From positions 4,632,721-4,696,720 of the forward strand of contig CM037457.1 in the NCBI GenBank assembly GCA_021014325.1: a stretch of DNA of 64,000 nt. Direction: 5' to 3'. This DNA comes from Plazaster borealis (lineage: Eukaryota; Echinodermata; Asteroidea; Forcipulatida; Labidiasteridae). The notes beneath the pieces were generated by a model that ran no database searches, was not told where the DNA came from, and saw only the letters and a program-made list of their open reading frames with translations. Shown here in pieces: positions 12,501-24,500 of the stretch. The translations under genes were made by a program, and so were the position numbers. Within the stretch, counting starts at the first letter, position 1, and each line of letters begins with the position of its first letter.

Positions 12501-15500
12501 AATATTAAAAACAGTAAATGGTTGATAACATACTTACTTTGGATGTTGTTGTTAAGCTCCTTGATGAAAGGTATACATCATCTTTGTCCGGCATTCCAAA
12601 CTAGATTTTGTTGTGTCAGTGCGAAAACATTGTATCTCCTATAATAGCACTTAAGTTACGTGCGAATTTGAAGTTGTCAAAATATTGTATCTTGCTTAAA
12701 CTGGCCCGCATGTCCACACAAAACGAGTACGCGCCGAGATATGACGATTTTGCAAAATCGAGATACAATGTTTTTGCACTGACGAAACCATTTACAGAAG
12801 TTCAGTTATAGCGAACTTTGTCGGCGTCAAAATGTAAGCGTGTATATTACGTCTTCTTAAGAAGGATCTACGAAATATTCCATCAGGTTATTCTTGCAAG
12901 TTGCTGACTCAGGACATGCCCCTGGTGGTGATAAATGAGGAGACTCATGACGACACCAGGGAGACGCTTCGTCGGCACATCGCCACGTTTGGAGAGGACC
13001 TCGGCAAGCAGAACGACGTCGGCCTGATCATAGATGGAAAGGTAAACGTTGGACATGTTGACCTCTGTGAACCCTACGACCCCTGAGCAATAAATGAACG
13101 AACTACAGCGTATTTAGAGTTACAAAAATCCTATATAGAGTTGATGTGCACTGATAAAAAGGTCAATTCAGTGTACATGGTCTCTGTATACTGTTTCTGA
13201 ACTTCATACATACACGTCAAGGTTTTAGCCAGGATTTGGTAAAAGGGTGTCCAAATTTGCTGGAAATTTTAAAACTAGGTGTCCAAATTGTTCATAACAA
13301 TACGGTTACATGTAAATGACAGATGAAACAGGGTGTCCGAAAGACACCCAGACACCCCTCTGGCTAACACTATGTGAACACCTACCGTAAAATGGTTATC
13401 TTTGAATATGATGTTACTGGCTGATCCATTGAACCATGCCTGGGATGATGTAGTTGCCTGATGCAAATGTTGGACTTCCATTAAGGAGAATGGACAAGAA
13501 AGTGTAGATACATGCATAGAATTGGGCTTGTACATTTTATGAACAAATCCACACTACACTCGGCAAACTCCAACAAGGGGATATAAATGCCAAGCTGGCA
13601 ACAGCCAATCTCTTTCATACAAACATTGGTTGTGCATCTTTGATTATGAATTGCAAAAATACAAAAGAAATTGTGATTCAGTAAGCTAGACGACAATACT
13701 TATTTTAGTCATTGTAAAATCAGCGGTTAGCTTGATAGGATTCGAACCCACAACCTTGTGATTGCAAGTCCTGCAGTCTAACCACAGGACCACGGTGACC
13801 AAGTTGTTTTCGAAAGAATACAATGCCAGATCCCTTTTTTTGTCTAAATATTTGATCTAGCACTTCCCTCAGCTCTTTCAAAATGGCTCTCAAAACTCAC
13901 AACTACAATTTAGCCAACTTTACCAGAGCATAATTCTCCTGCTTATCAGACTGTAAATAATTATTCATGTAGTATTTTGGGTTTTTGTTAAGTTATTTTA
14001 TAAGTATTCATTATTATTATTATTATTTTTATTATTATTAGACTGGATTATTGTAACTCTCTCCTCAATGGTACTAGGCAAGCTGACGTTAACCAACTAC
14101 AAAGGTTCCAAAACAATGCTGCTTGTATCATTTTCTCACAACCCAGACAACACATCACCTTCAAAACATAAATGAACATGCACAAAGCACTCTCAAATAA
14201 ACTTCCACTGTACATTACAGAGTCTCTAAACCTCAACAAACCTGGCCGGAGTGGCCTCCGCTCCAGCCACAATCTAAAAAATCCCTCGCACTTACAAAAG
14301 AGCAGGGTACCGGTCCTTCTCAGTTGTTGGTTCCCTATGCTGGAACTCTCAACCAAATCACATTCCCAACATCTACTCGCTCCAGACTTCATGTCTAAAT
14401 TAAAAGCACAGCTGTTCTCTTTTCGCCTATAAACTTTTTTTCTTTTTTTTCCTGACCATTTTGTAGCATTCTTAGCAAATTTGTAAAACAAATTATAAGT
14501 CTTATTATTATTATTGATACTATTCCTTTGTGTCTTAATTTAATACTTGACAGACGCTGAAGTTTGCCTTGGAGTTTGACATGAGGAAAGATTTCCTAGA
14601 TCTGGCAGTCTCTTGCAAGGCTGTTGTTTGCTGCAGGTGAGAATGAGGTGTCTTAGAATGGGATGTATTTCGTCGCTGTTCGCAAACTCCGGTCTTACAA
14701 TTCTAACCTCCTTATTGAGCCCATATCCAATCATTCATGGGGAGACCGATTTTTGCCATCACAAGTAAAATCATCTGTTTCTTTAACCTAATAAAATAAA
14801 ACCTAAAGACTCATCTTTTCAATCAAGTGTTTGAGTTATGGTGGTTTTTTTCCCTGTGTTCTTTTTTTATTTGTATTTCTTTACTACATGTATTTAGGGT
14901 TCTGCCCAGGATTTCTTTAGTGCCGGAAAAAAGTTTCCCCTAGTACGGTCAAGTCAATTTCCTTTCGATCGTGCACGGAGTGGTTACACACGTGCGCCAT
15001 GTAGCTGTGCATTGAATGTAGGCCCTCAGTGCGCGCACACCTTTACCGCCATGGGAAAACAATTTACTGCATCTGTAGCATGGTGCTTACTCTGCAGTTC
15101 ATTTTCCGTTGTATTAAACGCTATAGAATAGGGTACGCAACATGATGAAACTGGTATCATGTTATTCCAAGCGTAAAGCTATAATCAGCTCGACTGGAAA
15201 CCATTGCGAAATCAAAGCGAGTTTCGTTGGATATACTGTACATTTACAGGCGGGAGGGATGCTCGATCCTGGATCATTAAAAATGAAATAGACTCAAACC
15301 AAAGAAGTAGGCTACTCAAAACTTTGGATGAAGCTTTTTACTGGTAAATAATTTTGTCTACACGATGTTCAAAATATTTTGAAGGAAATGGGCAAAAAAA
15401 GAAAGGAAAATGTGTGGTGGTCGGAAAACAAAAAAATTCTGCTAGTGGTGGTTAGGGAATCATAAGTGCCGGTCGGGTTTTCCGGCACCGACCACCGTGG

Positions 15501-18500
15501 GCAGAACCCTGGTATTGTATTTCGGATTTTCTAAGCTTAGGCCCAAGTTACCATTTTAATTATTGTACATGTACATGTTATTGTTTGTATTAGCGCCATA
15601 AGCACTTTTTGTGGATTTGTGTGCTTTATAAGTTTTCATTGTTATTATTATTCATTTTAAAGGGTTACCCCAAGACAGAAAGCGGAATTGGTGGAATTGG
15701 TCAAACAGAACGTCCAGGCAGTCACCTTGGCCATCGGCGATGGGGCCAATGACGTCGGCATGATACAATCGGCAGATGTTGGCATCGGCATCAGCGGTCG
15801 GGAGGGTCTTCAGGCGGCCAACTCCTCCGATTACTCCATTGCGCAGTTCCGCTTCCTCCACAAGCTCATGCTGGTCCACGGAGTGTGGAGCTACAACCGC
15901 CTCTCCAAAGTCATTCTCTACTCCTTCTACAAGAACATCTGTCTGTACATCATGGAGGTAAATAATAAGTGGAAGTTTGTGTTTTGTTTATTGAGACCGA
16001 CACCGAGATCACTCACTCCCACATCCTGTGACCATGATGGATGCATCTGCTGTCAGGGATCGCCTCAGCTCTCTGTCCTCTGTCATACGTACAAGGGCAG
16101 CAACATTCCGGCCTGTCCAGTCTCGGATGTTGTCAGACCAGGACTTCCTTTGTCTGCCTCTCTGTCGCTTGCCCTCAACTGTTCCTTGGAGGATAGTTTT
16201 GGACAGGGAGTCATGCCCCTATGTAGGACTCTTCCTCTATGCTGTACACAGATACAGAGTCCTGGATATGAGGGTCCGTTTCTTCTGGGGCGGAACATTG
16301 TCAGAGCTCCATAATTCAAACCTTACCTGTACAGGGCTAGGTGGAGTCATAATTTTTGTACTTTGAGTTTGTTTGAAATTAAGTTTTACTGATAATTTGA
16401 GTTTTTTTCATTCTTTGTAACTTGTTTGGTATTTATTGTTCCATCGTGCAAGTTATGTGATATTACTTGTTATTTTTCATTGTAATTTATGTACCACACA
16501 CACAAGTCCTTGTCATTGTTTGGTAGAACACACATCACGTGTCATCCTTTATTTAACATGTATATGCTGCGACGCTCCAAAATTTTATATTGGAGTCCAA
16601 TTTAAATAGTTATTGGACGCTTCGCAGCGTAGTTTCTAAAATAATCGTTCCTGCCCCTTTGTCTAAACAAGGCAAGTTCATGTCACGGCGGACAAGGTTG
16701 GTGTCTACATGGAGTCATCCGTTTTGTTTAAAAGTTTGTTTTTTAATTTTCAGAGTTTGAGGTGGACTAGTTTCCGTGTCTATTTTGTGTTTAATTTCAA
16801 ATGACAAGGGTCTATGTGTAAGTTTTATAAAAACAAATACAGAATGCATTTCGTTTGTGCATAATTGTCGTAGAATATAAACACACAGTGAAATCTGGCT
16901 TTTCCATTTCACCCTGCTTTGCCTTGTGAAATGGAAAAGTCCAGATTTCACCTCGAGATTACATTTCTGCAACAATGCACTCACATGCATCCACTATTTG
17001 TATAACATGGAAAGAACTACATCTGAATTGAATTGAATTGAACAAATGGTTTTGTCTGTCAACATTTTCAGTTCTGGTTTGCTGTTGTAAACGGCTGGTC
17101 TGGACAGATTCTATTCAACCAGTGGTGCATTGGTATTTATAACTTGGTGAGTACGTGAGTTCATTAATAAAGTGCAAACTGTTCTGTGATTATAAGTGGC
17201 ATGTCATGGGTTGGTTTTTTTCACCTGACGTCATCACCCTGATAAATTTTGGTTGCGCTATTTTGGGAGTCGAAAGGGAAAGATCAGATCTTTCCAATGA
17301 TGGTAAAATAGAATAAAGTTGCTATTATGCAATCCTTCAAACTAAAGTTGAAAGATCAGAAATGCCAAACACCTACGGAGCGTCATATGGTCATACTGTT
17401 TAAAACAGTTTTTGAGTTTACAAATCACATTGAGGAAACAAAGACTCAGAACTGGACAGTTATTGGCCATTCTTGATGGGGTTTTTTATTATAGGAAATG
17501 GAATTTAATATCGGTAAGACATTATTATTTTCATTTTACCGGAAAACAATATCTTCAAGGCGATAATACAGTTTGTAAAATTGACCTTCGAACACAAGCT
17601 TTCCGTTGTGTAAGAATGTGTGCTTCACGCTTGAGTGGTCAAACAATGCAGTCAACAGCGGTTGTTTAGGTCCAAACAATTTGGTAGCAAGAAGGTTAAC
17701 GCGAGGTTAGAGACTTATGAATATTTGTTCCACTTTCAAAAGGCCTCTATCTATTGGAAAATGAGTGCAGAACAAAACTGAATTTGACCTTAGAGCCCCC
17801 TTTAACTGAGATTTTGATGTATTATAATTCCTGTATAGTTCAATCCCACTAAAAAGTACTACTATTTGTTTTCCTCAGGCCTTCACTGCCCTCCCCCCAT
17901 TTGCCATCGGACTCTTTGACCGTAACATTAGTGTAGAAAGTATGCAAAAGTTCCCTCAGTTGTACAAGCCATCACAGAATTCAGAGTACTTCAATAGCAA
18001 GGTAAGATACCTCTCTCTTGTTGGCCAGAAGGTCAAGATAAATGTGTATGAATCCTGTCTCCGTCAAGAACTTCAAGTTGTCGGAAGCCTTCTATTATTA
18101 TTATATATTTCTGGTAATGAAATTAAGGATGCCTCATAAGCGAACTTAATCACTAACTCGCAAGCCTGAGGAAACCTGTAAACAAAGGAGCTTGCTGTGT
18201 GAACCAGAAACACCGGGGTAACCCCTACTCTTCCACCAATCCTAGTACACGGGACCTATGGCTTAATGTGCCTTTCGAAGGACAAAGCAACTATGGTAAA
18301 GTATCTTGTTCAAGGATACAAGTGCCACAACCGGGACTCAATTCCACACTCTGCTGATCAGAAACACCAGAGCTTGAGTCCAGTGCTTTTTATCGCTCGG
18401 CCACGACACGTCACGAATGTAGAATCTAGATTTTGTTTTGATACTACAAAAGGAACTCTAATGGATCCCGCATTGGCACACTGTAACCGAACAGGGCCCA

Positions 18501-21500
18501 ATTTCACAATTATGCTTACTAGAATATGGTTACCAGCCAAACTACCATGTCATATCTGCAATTTGTGACTGGTATCCTGCTCGTATCTGTTTAGCAGAAA
18601 ATTGTTAAGCAGTATTTTGTGCTTAAGCAGCTCTATGAAATTGGGCCCAGCTGGGCTCGATTTCACAAAGAGTTAAGATTGATTTTTACTACAAATCCAT
18701 CACAGTTGCTTAGCAAAGAGTGATGTCACAATACTAATCACTATGGTAATACTGATAACTCATCTTAAGATGAATCATAGTGCTTTGTGAAATCGACCCC
18801 AGGTCAGGGTCCTACTTCAGGTTGGCTCATTGGTTTCTTTCCCTGCCTTACACCTCTGTGGACTCCGGTTCGAATCCCACCTCAGACCTGGAACCTTGTT
18901 TGTGGATTGGGTTTTCAGTTCTCTTGTTTTGCTTACGGTTAACAGTGGTAATACTGTTAACTCATCTTAAGATGAATCGTAGTGCCTTGTGAAATCGACC
19001 AGGGGGGCCCTACTTACTTGGCTCATGGGTTTTGTTCCTGCCTTCCTGCCTTCACTCCGGTTCGAATCCCACCTCAGACCTGGAACCTTGTTTGTGGATT
19101 GGGTTTTCAGTTCTCTTGTTTTGCTTACGGTTAACAGTGGTTACAAAATAACAATTCTGCCAATGGGTGCTTACTGGCTTTATGATATTTGCCGAATTAG
19201 AGCAAACTTTCACCAATTTCTTCTATTCGGATCAATTCCTACCTTCAGGTGTTTTGGATGTGGACAACCAATGCTGTGTATCACTCATTGCTCATCTTCT
19301 GGTTTGTGGTTGGTGCTCTGTACCAGGATGTGTCCTTCTCCAATGGGCAACTAGGGGGGCATCTCTTCATGGGCAACATGGCCTACACGGTAAGCTACAC
19401 AGCGATGAGAAACGCCAGACTTTTTTTTAATGGCACTGGACACGCTTGGTAATTGTCAAAGACCAGTATTCTCACTTGGTGTATCCCAACATATGCATAA
19501 AATAACAAACCTGTGAAAATTTGGGCTCAATTTGTCATCGAAGTTGCAAGAAAATAATGAAAGAAAAAACACCCTTGTTGCACAAATTTGTGTGCTTTCA
19601 GATGCCTGAAAAAGACTTCTGGCCAGAACTCTTTTTCAGATGCAAATATTTCAGTGAGAAATTACCTTTTTTCTCAAAAACTACGTAACTTCAGAAGGAG
19701 CGGTTTCTCACAAGGTTTTATATTATCAACAGCTCTCCAGTAAGCTAAAAAGATGAACTAGTTAAAAACAGTAGTAGAAAATGAATAATAGATACAAATC
19801 TTTCAATAAGTTGCAATGTTACAAAAATACCGTTTGAAAAGATGAGTCTTAAGGCGAGACTTGAACAACTCGATGGTCGACGACTCCCTGATGAAAAAGA
19901 TTAGCAATGTCTGGGCGTATGGTGATGGTTATACAGACATGAACGGTCTCTAAAGGCTTAAGCTCAAGGGTTTGTTTCCCACCCACAGTGCCTTTTTTTT
20001 GGGGGGGGGGGTTTCTGCAGGCCACTGTAAGCATTGAGTAAGTTGTACTTCATCATACATAAACTGTGTGGCAGAAATTAAATTTGATGTAAAAGTTCCT
20101 CACACATAATGTACATCCGCTGTCTTGATTATCTGTGTTTTGTTCCCTCTTCCTGATTTCAGTATGTGTTGATAGTAGTCACACTTAAGGCTGGTTTAAC
20201 CATGGATGCCTGGAGCTGGGTAAGTTGATAAAATCCTCACACATTTAATTCCTTTATTTATGTATTTATTTATCAAGTAATAAACCACAAGGGAAACTGA
20301 CTGAGTAAGTTTTGAATGATTTGGGGTTTGAACAAAGAAAAATTGAATAGAGCGGGACTTGGTACTGCGACTTCCAGATTAACGTGCCGGCGCTCTATCA
20401 ACTGAGCTATCTAGCCCTATGTTGGCTGTCTCCCTGTTTTGTCAATATCTTTGTTCGGGGGTGCCAGTCAGAAGCCATTCAACCTGTAACTGCCATATAG
20501 CCAGGGATCACACCCAAGTTTACAGTACAACCTGGGAAGCGGCAGCCAGGGGATCACCTTAAGGGGATGCAACTTTTTATTTCAAATATCAAGTAATAAA
20601 CAACAAGGGAAACTGCTTGGGTAAATTTTAAATAGTTTTGGGTTGAACGAAGTTGGTAGAGCGCCGGCACGTCAATCCGGAGGACGCAGGTTCAAATCCT
20701 GCTCTAGTCATTTTTTATTCAAATTTACCCAGTCAGTTTCCCTTGTGGTTTATTCCTTAAAACTTATGTGCACCAAACTTTTTCCAATATTTCTTGCCTT
20801 TGTTACCAGAAGCGTAAAGGTATTGTGGTTTGTTTGTATATTTGAACCTCTTTTTAATTAATTAATAACCTAATAGGCCAATTAATAACCTTTCGTAAAT
20901 GATCATCATGCTTGGCATGAGACTGGGCATACCATTTCCATCAAAGACAACGGGTATGGGTTTCAAGTTATATAAGAACTGCGTATAATTATTATTTGTT
21001 GTCTTTCCCCAACAGCCGGTACACTTCTCCATGTGGTTTAGCCTTATCGCCTGGTTTATATTCATCAGTATCTACTCTGCTATGTACCCCAGCATCACGA
21101 TGGCCGCTGACATGGCCGGACAGGTAAGGAATATCATCTTAAGGGTGATCAGTGGATGATCATCTTAAGGATGATCAGTGGATGATCATCTTAAGGATGA
21201 TCAGTGGATGATCATCTTAAGAATGATCAGTGGATGATCATCTTAAGGATGAGCAGTGGATGATCATCTTGTGGATGATCAGTGGATGATCATCTTAAGG
21301 ATGAGCAGCGGATGATCATCTTAAGGGTGATCAGTGGATGATCATCTTAAGGATGATCAGTGGATGATCATCTTAAGGATGATCAGTGGATGATCATCTT
21401 AAGGATGAGCAGCGGATGATCATCTTGTGGATGATCAGTGGATGATCATCTTAAGGAGGAGCAGTGGATGATCATCTTGTGGATGATCATCTTAAGGATG

Positions 21501-24500
21501 ATCAGTGGATGATCATCTTAGGGATGAGCAGTGGATGATCATCTTGTGGATGATCATTTTAAGGATGAGCAGCGGATGATCATCTTGTGGATGATCATCT
21601 TAAGGATGATCAGTGGATGATCATCTTAAGGATGATCAGTGGAGCCAGGGAGATTGAAGGCATGAATGGCGACCGGGTGGACGTAGTGGTATCTTTCCTG
21701 GCCCTCCACCTCTAGGACCCTGGTTCAAATCTCGCTTGGGGCACCTTGTGGATTGGGTTTTCAGTCCCTACCTGATTGTGTGGGTTTCCCCTAGAATATC
21801 TCTTGTGGGTTTTCCTCCCACATCTAAAACTTAAACTGCCAACCTTGTTTGAGTTGTTTTCTCGCTTTCGATACGCGTGAGACTTGCACAGTCTGGGGGA
21901 GGGAGGGGGACTGTGGTAAAGATGCTGCGATAAGGGGGAATTCTTTACTATGGCTGTGCTTAATTGGGATTCATGGGTTTTTATCTTGGTTAACTGTTCC
22001 ATTGCAGGCTTACAAGGTGTTTTCCTGCGGTCTGTTCTGGATGCTGCTGTTCCTTGTACCTGTGGTGGCATTGTGGAGAGATGTTGCCTGGAAAGCGTAA
22101 GTCTAATACTCAACAACATCAATATACAAATATTGGCTGCATTTGTCGCAGAATATATTCACAAGGTGAAACCTGGACTCTTCCATTTCACGAGGTAAAG
22201 TTGAGTGAAACGGACAAGCCAGATTTCACCCAGTGATTATACATTATTCTTCATTTTACATTTTTTCACAATAAAGATGAAACAGACACAGAAACTCGTT
22301 CATCCCACACTCTGAAAATTCTTATTTAAAAATAAATTCTAAACAAGATAGACAACTCCATGTAAACAATCACCTTTTCCACTGTGACCAACCTTGCCTC
22401 GTTTGGACAATTCGGCGGGGAAAGATTATATTGGAAATAATGACTGGTATCCTGCTTATTTTTGCTTAAAATTTTTAAGCACTATTTTCTGCTGAAGCGG
22501 CTCTATGAAATTAGGCCATGGGTCAAACTTCATAGCTCTGCTTCAGCAGAAAATATTGCTTAACGGTTTGCTGCTGAGCAAAATTGAGCAGGATACCAAT
22601 CACAGAAGGTACATGTGACATGGTGTTTTAGCTGGTAACCTTATTCTGGTAAGCATGGTTTGTGCATAAGCTGTTCAATGAATTGAATCCCTGGGGATTC
22701 TCTCTTTTAGCCATGTCATTACCATCCCCATTTTCACTTGTTTTCTCAGTTTTAAGCGAACCTTATTCAAGAGCCTTGCTGAAGAGGTGCAGGAAGCTGA
22801 GGTCAAATTGCTTGACCCTACAGCAATAATACAGCGATCGGTCAGAAAGAGGTGAGTATTGTAAAATGGGACATTCCATTATCAGAAAGAGAGATGCTTG
22901 AAGGGAGGGTGTTAAAACACTAGATTTTATGGGCCAGAGCTTTTGCAGTAGCAGCAGCAGAATTATGGAATAGTCTTCCCGACAATATAAAACAAGTAGA
23001 AACAGTGAATTCATTCAAGACAATGCTAAAAACACTTTATTCCTTCAGTATTTTTTACTTGTGTCAACTAAATGTTCCTTCATGTACTTTACTTGTCTCT
23101 ATTTTCTTACTTTACTTGTCTCTATTTTCATCTTAAAGCGTGTAGAGACCAAGAATTTTTCATTATTATTATTATTACTTTGCCTTTATAGAATTGTTCA
23201 CAATTATTGACATTTTCACAAGCGTATAAACCTTAGGCTTGAGAGGAGGGGGTCAGCGGCCTTTGTACGCTTTCTAAAATAAAATAAGATGAAAATTTTG
23301 TCAATATGTATCATGCCAGTAATCGATGGCTTAAAGGGTCTGTAAACGTTTGGTAATGACTCTGAAAATTAATGGCAATAAAACCTTACTTGGTAAGAAG
23401 TACAGCAGCTTTGGATAGTATAATGCATTTTTAGAAACTTTTCACTTCGAAGTACTGGGGTTATGGAAAAAGATATTACTTTTTATTATCCCAAACAATT
23501 TGAATCTCAGAAGCGTTACTGCAGTAACGTTTCTCAGATTATGTATTCCAATTGCAGATTATTTTTGCTGCGTGGACATAACCGCTCCAGATTTTCGGCA
23601 ATATCTCAAAAACGCTCCCACCTTTTGAAATGAAATTTTTCAATTATTGCCTAACAATTTTCTGCTTGGCAAACATGTGCTGGATACCAGTCGTAGGTGG
23701 TACGGAGGAAAGGTTTTTTTGGGCTGGTAACCTGATTCTGGTGAGCATAATTTTGTTGTGCTTAGCTACTTTTTATGCTTAAAGCAGCTCAATGAAATTG
23801 GGCCCAGTTGATTCTGCTATTTATTTTTTTGTTGACTCACTCTTGACAAACTTTTATCAGTTTACATGCAATTTCTGCAACGGCTGGTCAGGGGTAAGGC
23901 AGTTACTCTGTAATCAAACCCTTGTATATCCAGGGTGTCTTGCTTTAATGGAGGAATGTTGTAGTTGTTTACTTTAGAAACCTGCTGTATAATGAAGATC
24001 ATAATTTGAAGACACTCACGGTGGTATGGTTGGGTTGGGGTTTTCATCAGGGTGATATTTGGTGGATTATTTTGGTTGGTTACTCTCCTTCACCTGCTAG
24101 TGGAAGCGGACACAAGGGGTGGCTAAATAATAAATAATAATAATAAGACTTGTAATGCGCACATATCCACCCTGCTGGCTAGTGTGTAAAGCGATTGCCT
24201 CTCACCACTGTGGCCCTGGTTCAATTCCCGGCTAAGGCCATATTTGAGTAGAGTTGTGCATTGGTTCTCTCCTATGCCACATGGGTTTTTTCTCCGGGCC
24301 CTCTGGTTTTCCTCCCTCTGGAAAAATCAAACTCTTTTGATCTCAGGCTGTGCTCTGAGGTAATTTATGGGTCCATGTAGCTGGCTGCCAAAGGCGTCCT
24401 TGCGTGTCTGCGGTTCGAACACGTTGTAGCCGTGTCCTTTTTAATTCAGCTTCTCAGCTGCGAGTAAGGATAATTAGCCTCCAAAATTATTTTTTTTTTT

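Noticed and set aside
14048..14491. 147-codon minus-strand open frame
   Set aside because: It is antisense to a LINE reverse transcriptase fragment whose plus-strand translation is recognisable.
20645..20710. Functional tRNA gene
   Set aside because: A and B boxes are visible, but the acceptor stem does not pair and the base before the anticodon is not T. It is a tRNA-derived repeat.
21131..21642. CRISPR-like array
   Set aside because: There are no unique spacers between the repeats; it is a simple minisatellite in a eukaryotic intron.
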